Below are positions 7,794 to 14,384 of a stretch of DNA of 25,707 bases, in pieces. The position numbers and the translations under genes are program-made. Position 1 is the stretch's first letter, and every line of letters begins with the position of its first letter. Location of the stretch: assembly GCA_017408535.1 (NCBI GenBank), contig JAFQUL010000222.1, positions 1 through 25,707 on the forward strand. Reading direction: 5' to 3'. The notes under the pieces are model-generated. The model was not told the DNA's origin. It made no database searches and was given only the letters and a program-made list of their open reading frames with translations. This DNA comes from Clostridia bacterium. Its GTDB lineage: Bacteria > Bacillota > Clostridia > Oscillospirales > CAG-272.

Positions 7794-8651
7794 TCAAAGA
7801 TATATTTTTTCAAACTTATTTGTAATCGCATCAGCCACAGAGCAGGGTATACGCATATTCCCAAGTCCCCGGCCGATAGATATATGCGGCTTCATAGAGC
7901 CGTGAAAATCCGTTCCGCCTGATATCATAAGACCGAATTCCTCTGCCATACCCCGGAATTTTTCTTCCATTTCTGGAGTATAGTCTGTGTAGTATCCTTC
8001 GATACCGTCAAGCCCCGCATCTCTAAGACGGACAATAAAACTTCTGAGAGTGCTGTCATCAACACGGATAAGATGGGGATGCGCAAGGAATGCGCCTCCG
8101 CCGGCCCTCTTGATCAGTTCAATGCCTTCCTCCGGGGATAGACATTGTGCCTGTGCATGTGCGGGACGCCCGGCCGCAAGATATTTATCAAAGGCCTCCT
8201 TCATAGAGGAAACGTAGCCTTTTTTCAGAAGAGTAGCGGCAAAGTGAGTGCTTCCGAAAAGATCGCCTGTTGCATTTTTCTTTACTTCATCAAGTGTGAT
8301 CTCAAAACCGAGATCGCATAGCTTTTGGCACATATCACGGTTTCTCTCACACCTAACCTCTTTAATGTCACGCAACCGATCGGAAAGCAGCTTGCTGTGA
8401 ATATCGATGCCGTAACCGAGAATGTGGGTTTCGGTAGCACTTGCAACCGAGATCTCTATTCCCGGGATCACCGTGATGCCGAGGCGTTTACCCTCGAGAA
8501 CCGCCTCTTCAACGCCGTCAACACAGTCGTGATCTGTTACCGCGATAACCGACAGTCCCGCCTCACAGGCGTGACGTACAAGCTCGGTGGGGGTCATAGA
8601 CCCATCACTGCATGTAGTATGAAGATGCAGGTCTGCATATTTTGTGTTCAT
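7794..8651 (-). CDS. PHP-domain phosphoesterase (YciV/RNase AM-like), copy 2
   Basis: 285 residues. All PHP metal-binding blocks are present: DLHLHTTCSDG (residues 7-17), TDHD, a GIEIS glutamate, AHPHLI, and GGTDFHG near the C-terminus. The layout with an inserted middle region matches the YciV/TrpH group, which hydrolyses 3',5'-nucleoside bisphosphates and short 5'-phosphorylated RNA ends. The specific substrate here is not proven. It is a close paralog of the gene at 8653-9501, sharing the same motif order and long runs such as MKPHISIGRGLG, so the pair arose by tandem duplication. It starts one nucleotide after its neighbour's stop and ends 17 nt before gnd. Position in a sugar-acid operon suggests action on a phosphorylated metabolite or repair of a side product (inference). 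Confidence 0.88.
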   Translation of the reverse strand: MNTKYADLHLHTTCSDGSMTPTELVRHACEAGLSVIAVTDHDCVDGVEEAVLEGKRLGITVIPGIEISVASATETHILGYGIDIHSKLLSDRLRDIKEVRCERNRDMCQKLCDLGFEITLDEVKKNATGDLFGSTHFAATLLKKGYVSSMKEAFDKYLAAGRPAHAQAQCLSPEEGIELIKRAGGGAFLAHPHLIRVDDSTLRSFIVRLRDAGLDGIEGYYTDYTPEMEEKFRGMAEEFGLMISGGTDFHGSMKPHISIGRGLGNMRIPCSVADAITNKFEKIYL

Positions 8652-8652
8652 T

Positions 8653-9501
8653 TTATCTGCCGAATTTCTTTATAATGTCTTCTGCTATGGAATAGGGGAT
8701 CTTCATTTCACCGAGACCGCGGCCAATAGATATGTGGGGCTTCATCTTGCCGTGGAAATCTGTACCTCCCGACAGCATAAGACCAAGCTCACCGGCCATA
8801 GCCTGATATCTTTCCTGCATCTCCGGTGTGTACTCGGTATAGTAACCCTCGATGCCGTCAAGACCGACCTTTATGAGCCGACGGAGAAACTCTCTCAGCG
8901 GATCATCATCGATCTTGATCAAGTGCAGATGGGCAACGAATGCACCTCCGCCTGCATTTTTAATGAGCTCAACACCCTCCTCGGGAGTAAGACACTGGGT
9001 GTTTGAATAACCGGGACGGCCGTTGGCAAGATAAAGGTCAAAGGCTTCCTTTACAGAGGAAACGTAACCCTTGTTTGCCATAACCCTTGCAAAGTGAGCA
9101 CGGCCGATTATCCCTCCGGGGGCAAGGGCCATCGCCTCTTCCATCGTTACGTCAAAACCGAGACGGCGCAGGTTTTCGCAGGTCTCCTCATTTCTTTTTG
9201 AGCGAACAAGCTTGACCTCCTCAAGCTTGTCTACCATAGCCTTGTTATGTATATCGATACAGTAACCGAGAATATGGGTCTCAGTGGCGCTCTGAACAGA
9301 AAGCTCAACGGCGGGAATTACCTCCACACCGAGACGTTTTCCTGCGCTAACAGCTTCCTCCACACCGTCCATACAGTCATGGTCAGAAACAGCAATTGCG
9401 GCAAGGCCTGCACGTGCGGCCTCCTCGACAACCTCGGTAGGGGTCATAGACCCGTCACTGTGTACCGTATGGGTGTGCAGATCTATATACTTTTCACTCA
9501 T
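8653..9501 (-). CDS. PHP-domain phosphoesterase (YciV/RNase AM-like), copy 1
   Basis: 282 residues, tandem paralog of the next gene downstream. It contains DLHTHTVHSDGSMTP (residues 7-21), SDHD, the PAVELS glutamate, AHLHLI, and SGGTDFHG, so the trinuclear metal site appears intact. One difference from copy 2 is AHLHLI in place of AHPHLI. Both histidines remain but the proline is lost. A middle insertion with the GYVSSVKEAFDLYLANGRP segment, as in YciV-type proteins, is shared by both copies. The start codon overlaps the stop of the LarA-family gene by one base (TAATG), so translation is coupled. Keeping two complete copies suggests divergent substrates or a heteromer rather than simple redundancy, but this is inference. 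Confidence 0.88.
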   Translation of the reverse strand: MSEKYIDLHTHTVHSDGSMTPTEVVEEAARAGLAAIAVSDHDCMDGVEEAVSAGKRLGVEVIPAVELSVQSATETHILGYCIDIHNKAMVDKLEEVKLVRSKRNEETCENLRRLGFDVTMEEAMALAPGGIIGRAHFARVMANKGYVSSVKEAFDLYLANGRPGYSNTQCLTPEEGVELIKNAGGGAFVAHLHLIKIDDDPLREFLRRLIKVGLDGIEGYYTEYTPEMQERYQAMAGELGLMLSGGTDFHGKMKPHISIGRGLGEMKIPYSIAEDIIKKFGR

Positions 9502-10766
9502 TATTTGTCACCGTTATAGGACCAAAGGCCGAGAGCGGGATTACTGATATAGAAGATCTCCTCGCCGTCCTCAAGAGTGTTGAAGCCATCCTTCAGTACT
9601 GCGGGATCGTAACGCTTTGCTGCTTCGGCATAGGGCATATATCCGAAGGCTGCGCCCTTCACCTCTTCCGCTGACAGCTTCTCGGTAGCATAGGTTATGC
9701 TGAAGCGTCCGTCAGAGGAACCGTGAATAAGATGTGCGGCAACCGACAGATTGTTTTTGAGATCCTCATGATCCTTTACAAGCTCAAGGACCTTTCCACG
9801 TCCCACGTAGCCGTATTTTCTGATGAGGGCGTCATTTTCATCATCCTCACCGAACTTGCGTACACCGGGTGCAAGAACGATAAGCTCGCCGCCGTCGGCA
9901 ATGGCCATTCTGGTACGGTATACTGCCTTGTTACCAAGCCAGGTGCTCTTGAATTCACGTTCATCGAGATATACGACTACCTTTTTAAGAGGCTTATCAA
10001 CGTATGTCAAGTTTACTCTTTGACTGTCTGCGACCGCCGCTTCGAAATTAGCTCTTGAACGGCCGGTGTAGAGACTGTGTATATTGGTAACGTCACCTGT
10101 GTTGGTGGTTACGGTAAGCACGTACATAAGCGGAATGTCTTTGAGAAATTTTTCTTCCGCATAGTCGAATACACGGCGCACAGGGGAGAAATCCTTACCC
10201 ATAATGCGTTCCATTCCGTAGAAAGCACCAAGCATATGGGAACTGTTGATCATATTGCTGCCGCCGCAGCCTACGAAAATATTCTTTGAATAGTTGGCCA
10301 TACCAACTACCTCGTGGGGAACGACCTGTCCAATGGAAATAATGAGGTCATAGGTAGGGTCTACCAGACGGCGGTTGACCTCAACGTCAACCTTGTTGTT
10401 AACAAGTCCCTCGGACACCTCAGATACGAATTCTGCAGGTACCTCACCGAGCTTTACAACGTCGGTACGCCAGTTATGTACAAGTATTTTTTCAAAGGGA
10501 ACATCCTCGCCGAAGAAAGCGGTGCACTCCTTATGGGTCATAGGCTCATGTGTGCCGAGGGCAGGCATTATGTCCACCTCGCAGATATCCTTGAGCATAT
10601 TGTAGTAGATGTTGGTTATTATACCTGCACCCGAGTACATACGGGTGTAATCAGGGGGAAGAAGAAGCACCTTCTTAAGTGAGCGTCCCTCGATTGATTC
10701 ACGGAGGGCAACCTCGATCTCACTGCGTGAAAGACCGGTTTCAGATGTGATTTTTATTTCAGACAC
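9501..10766 (-). CDS. LarA-family nickel-dependent 2-hydroxyacid racemase/epimerase-like protein
   Basis: About 421 residues, cytoplasmic. Characterised LarA proteins use a nickel-pincer cofactor bound to a lysine and swap hydride at C2 of hydroxyacids. Here PDYTR (38-42), GTHEPM (71-76), His97 in VHNW, His151 and Lys161 in HEVVGMANYSKN, and His177 in HMLGAFYG line up with the catalytic set of lactate racemase. The spacings 151-161-177 equal the known 174-184-200. The usual G-F-S-G-G-x-K around the cofactor lysine is replaced by GMANYSKN, so it is a divergent subfamily. Relatives include a gluconate 2-epimerase, and context with a KDG kinase and 6-phosphogluconate dehydrogenase makes a sugar acid more likely than lactate. 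No larB, larC or larE is in the window. The GTG start overlaps the GGAG motif, an odd arrangement. Confidence 0.85.
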   Translation of the reverse strand: MSEIKITSETGLSRSEIEVALRESIEGRSLKKVLLLPPDYTRMYSGAGIITNIYYNMLKDICEVDIMPALGTHEPMTHKECTAFFGEDVPFEKILVHNWRTDVVKLGEVPAEFVSEVSEGLVNNKVDVEVNRRLVDPTYDLIISIGQVVPHEVVGMANYSKNIFVGCGGSNMINSSHMLGAFYGMERIMGKDFSPVRRVFDYAEEKFLKDIPLMYVLTVTTNTGDVTNIHSLYTGRSRANFEAAVADSQRVNLTYVDKPLKKVVVYLDEREFKSTWLGNKAVYRTRMAIADGGELIVLAPGVRKFGEDDENDALIRKYGYVGRGKVLELVKDHEDLKNNLSVAAHLIHGSSDGRFSITYATEKLSAEEVKGAAFGYMPYAEAAKRYDPAVLKDGFNTLEDGEEIFYISNPALGLWSYNGDK

Positions 10767-10799
10767 TCCAATCTGTTATATAATGACATAGATAGATTT

Positions 10800-10828
10800 A
10801 TTCTATCATAATTCGGGTGCGTTGTCAA
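10800..10828 (-). promoter_or_regulatory. Sigma-A promoter of the LarA/PHP/gnd/kinase operon
   Basis: On the minus strand a perfect TTGACA (10828-10823), 17 nt, then TAGAAT (10805-10800). Transcription would start near 10793, about 27 nt before the LarA-like gene. There is no terminator between this and the DUF6054-like gene, so read-through from upstream is also possible. Confidence 0.88.
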
Positions 10829-10842
10829 TGTTGGGAATACAA

Positions 10843-11169
10843 CTATATTATTGCCTTCAGTTTGTCGAGAAAAGATTCTTCTCCCCAGGTATTGATCTTG
10901 AAAAACATTGCCTGACTGCCGCCTGAGGTTATGGCACACAGGTGCACAGGACCGTTACCTGATGAGAAAAGAGTAACGCTCATGCTTACTCTGTTTTTTC
11001 CTATATAGCTGTAGCGCTCGAATACTCTGATACTGCATCGGCTGCTTCCCTCGTTATAGTCGCAGGAATCCTCAAGCGATGCGGACATACTTCCGTTAAG
11101 GATACCTGATTCTATAGAGTTCAGTATTTCGTCAAAATCTCCGTTTAATTCTTTTTCGTATTTTGCCAT
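10843..11169 (-). CDS. Small DUF6054-like protein
   Basis: 108 residues, no signal peptide or membrane segment. The sequence resembles a conserved uncharacterised clostridial family that I recognise as DUF6054. Hallmarks are an N-terminal acidic segment (NGDFDEILNSIESGILNGSM), a central RVFERYSYIGKNRVSMSVTL strand region, and a C-terminal block AITSGGSQAMFFKINTWGEE with FLDKL. No catalytic residues are evident, and family function is unknown to me. It starts 13 nt after the stop of the PstS-like gene with a usable ribosome site, as last gene of the Azl-containing operon, and its stop lies about 14 nt before the -35 of the LarA operon. Family identification is from memory of the motif and should be treated as moderate. 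Confidence 0.75.
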   Translation of the reverse strand: MAKYEKELNGDFDEILNSIESGILNGSMSASLEDSCDYNEGSSRCSIRVFERYSYIGKNRVSMSVTLFSSGNGPVHLCAITSGGSQAMFFKINTWGEESFLDKLKAII

Positions 11170-11182
11170 ATCTGACTCCTGA

Positions 11183-12184
11183 TTATGATTTGATTTTTAC
11201 GTAGCCGCTGTCCTCTATCAGCTGCTGTCCCTCATCGGACAGTATCCAGTCTATGAGGACGGGAATATTTTCATTTTGGTTGTCGCTGCGGTATATAGCG
11301 TAGAACTTTGCTGTGATGGGATAACTGCCGTTTTCAATATTTTCTCTGCTGGGGTATACACCGTTCAGCGACAGCATTTTCACATCACTGTTATCAACTA
11401 TACCGTCCATATAGTAACGGAAAGAGAAGCCTATAGAAGCACCGAAAACGGCAAGGGGTGATTTACTTGAGATTTTTTTGTCACCCATAAAAGCATCCAT
11501 AGCTGACTGGCTTCCGCTTCCGGGTAGCCGTGTAAGCGGGTTGATAACACGGTTAGCTCCGCCAAGCTCAGCCCAGTTTGTGTATTCTCCGCAGTATATG
11601 CCGCGTATCTCATCTGTGGTGAGACTGTCAACGGGATTGTTTTTATTGACGAAAAAGACGAAGGCTTCAAGTCCTACGGGTACATAAACCAGCTCGACAC
11701 CTTTTTCTTCGGCATAACGCTTCTGCTCCTCTGAGGGGGATGCACAGAAGAGTATATCCGTATCTCCGTCAACGATAGCCCTGTAACCTCTCACTGTGTT
11801 TTTATACTGCATTTTACTGTCGGGCGCAAAGTTTTCGCCGTAGTAATTATCGTCTGAAAAGACACCGCCCTCGTATTTTACCGAACCCTCGGGGTATACA
11901 TTGTCAATGATTGCCGCGTATACCGGAACAAGAGCGGCCGCACCGTCAAGCACCGGCAGATTTTCTGTCAGTTTAAGGGAGCAGTCAACTTTGGGTAGCT
12001 CTGAATCCTCAACGTGAGGGAGATATTTGCCTACGTCTACCATTTTTGCCTGTGTTGCCCCGCTGAAATTGTTTGAAAGACGGCAGGTAAGGAGTAAATA
12101 CAGAGAAAAATTAATAGAGGCAAAGATAAAAACTACCGCAAGAAGACACAGAAGCTGTTTTACTGTTTTCTTTGTCGATCCCAT
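11183..12184 (-). CDS. PstS-like extracytoplasmic substrate-binding protein
   Basis: 333 residues. An N-terminal hydrophobic segment (about residues 9-31) anchors or exports the protein. The lipobox-like LLTC after it is poor, so it may be a signal anchor. The rest is a type-2 periplasmic-binding fold of the PstS kind: LDGAAALVPVYAAIID at the start of the mature part, the YVPVGLEAFVFFVNK strand, TTDEIRGIYCGEYTNWAELGG, and PGSGSQSAMDAFMG, which in PstS contacts the anion. Phosphate or a related anion is the natural guess, but no pstCAB genes are present. The ATG at 12184 lies 2 nt after the small upstream gene's stop. A longer reading to 12280 runs through that small gene in another frame and is less likely. 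It may act as a sensor rather than a transporter part. Confidence 0.82.
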   Translation of the reverse strand: MGSTKKTVKQLLCLLAVVFIFASINFSLYLLLTCRLSNNFSGATQAKMVDVGKYLPHVEDSELPKVDCSLKLTENLPVLDGAAALVPVYAAIIDNVYPEGSVKYEGGVFSDDNYYGENFAPDSKMQYKNTVRGYRAIVDGDTDILFCASPSEEQKRYAEEKGVELVYVPVGLEAFVFFVNKNNPVDSLTTDEIRGIYCGEYTNWAELGGANRVINPLTRLPGSGSQSAMDAFMGDKKISSKSPLAVFGASIGFSFRYYMDGIVDNSDVKMLSLNGVYPSRENIENGSYPITAKFYAIYRSDNQNENIPVLIDWILSDEGQQLIEDSGYVKIKS

Positions 12185-12186
12185 TG

Positions 12187-12327
12187 TTACCACAGCTCCC
12201 TTGCGGCAAACTGTATAATAGACGCATGGCGATAGGCATATATTGCATACACTGTATGCGCAGCAGTAGCAAGAAAGCATACTGCAGTGATTATCAGCAG
12301 CACCTTAATGAAAGTCTTGTTTTTCAT
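12187..12327 (-). CDS. 46-residue single-pass membrane protein
   Basis: A short complete frame runs from an ATG at 12327 to TAA at 12187-12189. The product is a Lys-rich N-terminus (MKNKTFIK), a hydrophobic segment of about 20 residues (9-30), then a short tail ending AARELW. A GAGGCAGG ribosome site, overlapping the stop of the gene before, lies correctly ahead. It fits exactly between its neighbours (7 nt after the two-TM protein, 2 nt before the PstS-like ATG), which argues that it is a real gene. Function unknown. It could be an accessory subunit or membrane partner of the binding protein. It is easily missed by gene finders because of its size. Confidence 0.68.
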   Translation of the reverse strand: MKNKTFIKVLLIITAVCFLATAAHTVYAIYAYRHASIIQFAARELW

Positions 12328-12334
12328 ACCTGCC

Positions 12335-12586
12335 TCACATAAAAGAGATGGCTCCCGACAGCAGTATTACGATAATCACAAACAGAAATATCATCAACCC
12401 TAAAAGTACTGCGGAAATAACGGTCAGTACCAACCACACGGTTATACCCGAGGGGCTGACGCTTCCGGGAATTTTTTTGCTTTTTCTCATCCGAGAGACG
12501 TACATAACCAAGCTTACGACAAAAAAAGCAATGACAGCGAGCGGAATCATCGTTGCAAACGGGAAAACAAAAGAGAAACCAAACAT
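12335..12586 (-). CDS. Small two-TM membrane protein
   Basis: 83 residues with two strong hydrophobic segments: about 5-29 and about 48-78. They are separated by a basic loop (MRKSKKIPGS), so the loop is probably cytoplasmic. The start at 12586 follows an AAAGGA site at normal distance. A longer frame up to 12694 would reach into azlD. I do not recognise a family. It lies 29 nt after azlD and directly before the 46-residue protein, in a compact run of membrane-related genes, so it is likely part of the same transcript. Whether it works with AzlCD or with the PstS-like protein cannot be told. Confidence 0.72.
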   Translation of the reverse strand: MFGFSFVFPFATMIPLAVIAFFVVSLVMYVSRMRKSKKIPGSVSPSGITVWLVLTVISAVLLGLMIFLFVIIVILLSGAISFM

Positions 12587-12615
12587 GATTTTTTTCCTTT
12601 CTTTTGCAAAATTTT

Positions 12616-12945
12616 TTAAATAAAAACGAGATTGATCAGAAGCATATACGTGATCGTACCCGTAAGGATACTGAAGAGAGTGTTTCTCCTCCACAGGTGC
12701 ATGAAAACGACTACCGCACCGGAGATAAGCTCGGGCAGACCGTATGGAAAAGCTGTGAAGCCGATACCCTTGTAGCAGTATACCACAAGCATTCCCATAG
12801 TGGCATAGGGGAGGACTTTCCCAAGATACAGAACGGCGCGGGGAACTGCTCGGTCACCGCCAAACACCATAAACGGCAGAAACCTGAGAAGGGCAGTAAC
12901 AATGGCGGTTACAGATATTATCGCTACGGAATGAAAAACGCTCAT
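12616..12945 (-). CDS. azlD: Branched-chain amino acid exporter small subunit AzlD
   Basis: 109 residues, the family's usual length, with four hydrophobic segments. AzlD works with AzlC in the membrane to export branched-chain amino acids and some analogues. Hallmarks seen are the early IVTALLRFLPFMVFG segment, a KVLPYATMGMLVVYC helix, and a C-terminal helix after LWRRNTLFSILTGT. Its ATG overlaps the azlC stop by 4 nt (12942-12945, ATGA), the standard coupled arrangement of this pair. It is followed by the two small membrane protein genes after 29 nt. Confidence 0.92.
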   Translation of the reverse strand: MSVFHSVAIISVTAIVTALLRFLPFMVFGGDRAVPRAVLYLGKVLPYATMGMLVVYCYKGIGFTAFPYGLPELISGAVVVFMHLWRRNTLFSILTGTITYMLLINLVFI

Positions 12946-13637
12946 TTTTCAGCATCCTCCTTCCGTTCTATCAGCTTTTTGCCGAGGGACAGAGAGATGC
13001 TGATTGCGATCATAGAGGGGATCAAAAAATTATCCTTACCGAACAGGACAAGGCACAGCACCGACATTATAACGCCTATAACGGCGGGAATATGGCTTTT
13101 TGTGTTTTTCCACTGTTCAACGAAAACCGTGATAAAAAGCGCTGTCATTGCAAAATCCACACCCCTGAAATCCCAGGGAATGAGATTGCCGGCCACAGCA
13201 CCCAGAACGCTTCCGGTGACCCAGTACAGATGGTTAAAAAGTGAAAGGAAAAATGAAAATGCTTTGAAATCGACTCCTTCATCAGCCTTTCCCGTGCATA
13301 CAAGGGAATATGTTTCATCAGTGAGTGCAAAGATAAGATACGGCTTTGCCTTGCCGCTCTTTCTGTAGTGGGAAATCATCGAGATGCCGTAGAACAGGTG
13401 ACGGGCATTGACCATTAAAGTGGTCAGAGCGGTGGCAATAAGCGACGCACCGGAGGAGAGAAGACTGACGGCAACGTATTGCATTGATCCGGCATATATA
13501 AACGCACTCATTGCCAGCACCCAAAGAAAACCGTAACCGCTGTTTTCCGATATTATTCCGAAACCAAAGCCAAGCACCAGATACCCGGCCATGACGGGAA
13601 GTGATTTTATAAAAGCTGTTTTTAACGTCTTTTTCAT
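12942..13637 (-). CDS. azlC: Branched-chain amino acid exporter large subunit AzlC
   Basis: 231 residues with about seven hydrophobic helices. It is the main permease subunit for branched-chain amino acid efflux. Family motifs include KSLPVMAGYLVLGFGFG near the N-terminus, FIYAGSMQYVAVSLLSSGA, MVNARHLFYGISM (the conserved N-A-R-H) and ALTDETYSL. The ATG at 13637 follows AAAGGAAACAGG and gives the normal family N-terminus. A longer frame to 13742 would run through the promoter, so it is rejected. It is the first gene of the minus-strand operon ending at 10843. No Lrp/AsnC regulator, a common neighbour of azlC, is visible here. Confidence 0.93.
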   Translation of the reverse strand: MKKTLKTAFIKSLPVMAGYLVLGFGFGIISENSGYGFLWVLAMSAFIYAGSMQYVAVSLLSSGASLIATALTTLMVNARHLFYGISMISHYRKSGKAKPYLIFALTDETYSLVCTGKADEGVDFKAFSFFLSLFNHLYWVTGSVLGAVAGNLIPWDFRGVDFAMTALFITVFVEQWKNTKSHIPAVIGVIMSVLCLVLFGKDNFLIPSMIAISISLSLGKKLIERKEDAEK

Positions 13638-13677
13638 TTCCTGTTTCCTTTTTTTTGACTGTCTGCACGCTATCACA

Positions 13678-13706
13678 ATTATATCACCGTTTACAGAAAT
13701 GTTCAA
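13678..13706 (-). promoter_or_regulatory. Sigma-A promoter of azlC operon
   Basis: On the minus strand TTGAAC (13706-13701), 17 nt, and a perfect TATAAT (13683-13678) lie about 40 nt before the azlC ATG. The 13638-13914 stretch between azlC and nrdR otherwise holds only this and the nrdR promoter. Confidence 0.85.
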
Positions 13707-13838
13707 TCGGTTAACTGTAATTGCGTACTCATTTTTTGACATTTATCCGGTTGATGGCAAATATTGTCAGAGTGTTATATGTTTTTCCAAATTAACGAAA
13801 AAAATCTCGAATAAACTTGCAAAAATCGACTTTTATTA

Positions 13839-13867
13839 TTTACATTCCCGCGAGGATATGGTATACT
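13839..13867 (+). promoter_or_regulatory. Sigma-A promoter of nrdR
   Basis: TTTACA (13839-13844), 17 nt, TATACT (13862-13867), with the nrdR ATG about 47 nt further on. It may also drive the solute-binding genes, because only 23 nt separate nrdR from the first of them. Confidence 0.85.
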
Positions 13868-13914
13868 GAAATATAATATGTTTTATTTGGTTAAAGTGAA
13901 AGGCGGAGCTCTTT

Positions 13915-14361
13915 ATGAAGTGTCCTGCATGCGGTCATCTTAAAAGCAATGTACTCGATTCCCGTCCGGTTGAGGACGGATCCAGCATCAGACGAAGAAG
14001 AGAATGCGAAAATTGTCAGAAAAGGTTTACCACCTATGAGATCATAGATTCTATTCAGACTATCGTCGTAAAAAAGAACGGTGATAAGGAGCTGTTTGAC
14101 CGATCCAAGCTCCTCGGCGGTATTCTCAAAGCTTGTCAGAAGCGTCCGGTAAACGCAGAGGAAATAGTTAATGCTATTGAGAATGAAATACAGACTTCTC
14201 TCAAGAGCGAGATACAGTCCAGAGAAATAGGTGAGCTTGTAATGAAGCACCTTCGTGCGGTTGATGAGGTTGCATACGTAAGATTTGCCTCTGTATACCG
14301 CGAGTTCAAGGATGTGAAGACCTTCCTTGACGAGCTTAATAGACTTAAAGAACCAAAGTAA
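13915..14361 (+). CDS. nrdR: Transcriptional repressor NrdR
   Basis: 148 residues, full length. NrdR represses ribonucleotide reductase genes in response to ATP/dATP. The N-terminal zinc ribbon is intact: CPAC at 3-6 and CENC at 31-34, with the DSRPVEDGSSIRRRREC segment between. The ATP-cone occupies about 49-139 (VVKKNGDKELFDRSKLLGGI, ending VRFASVYREFKDV). A ribosome site (GGCGGAG) precedes the ATG. No nrd genes or clear NrdR box are visible here, so it acts elsewhere on the chromosome. The next gene on the same strand starts 23 nt later with no obvious promoter or terminator between, an unusual partner for nrdR. Confidence 0.97.
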   Translation: MKCPACGHLKSNVLDSRPVEDGSSIRRRRECENCQKRFTTYEIIDSIQTIVVKKNGDKELFDRSKLLGGILKACQKRPVNAEEIVNAIENEIQTSLKSEIQSREIGELVMKHLRAVDEVAYVRFASVYREFKDVKTFLDELNRLKEPK

Positions 14362-14384
14362 TTCCAATTTATAAAGGAGCATAT

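Noticed and set aside
12604..13368. A 254-codon plus-strand frame
   Set aside because: It is antisense to azlD and azlC, has no domain or ribosome site and is very rich in Lys/Thr/Ser/Arg, so it is a shadow.
13730..13780. TGACA...TGTCA arms between azlC and nrdR as an operator
   Set aside because: The arms are only five bases with a 20-plus base gap and imperfect flanks, which is within chance expectation for AT-rich intergenic DNA.
13891..14382. A 163-codon minus-strand frame
   Set aside because: It is antisense to the full length of nrdR, which is certain.
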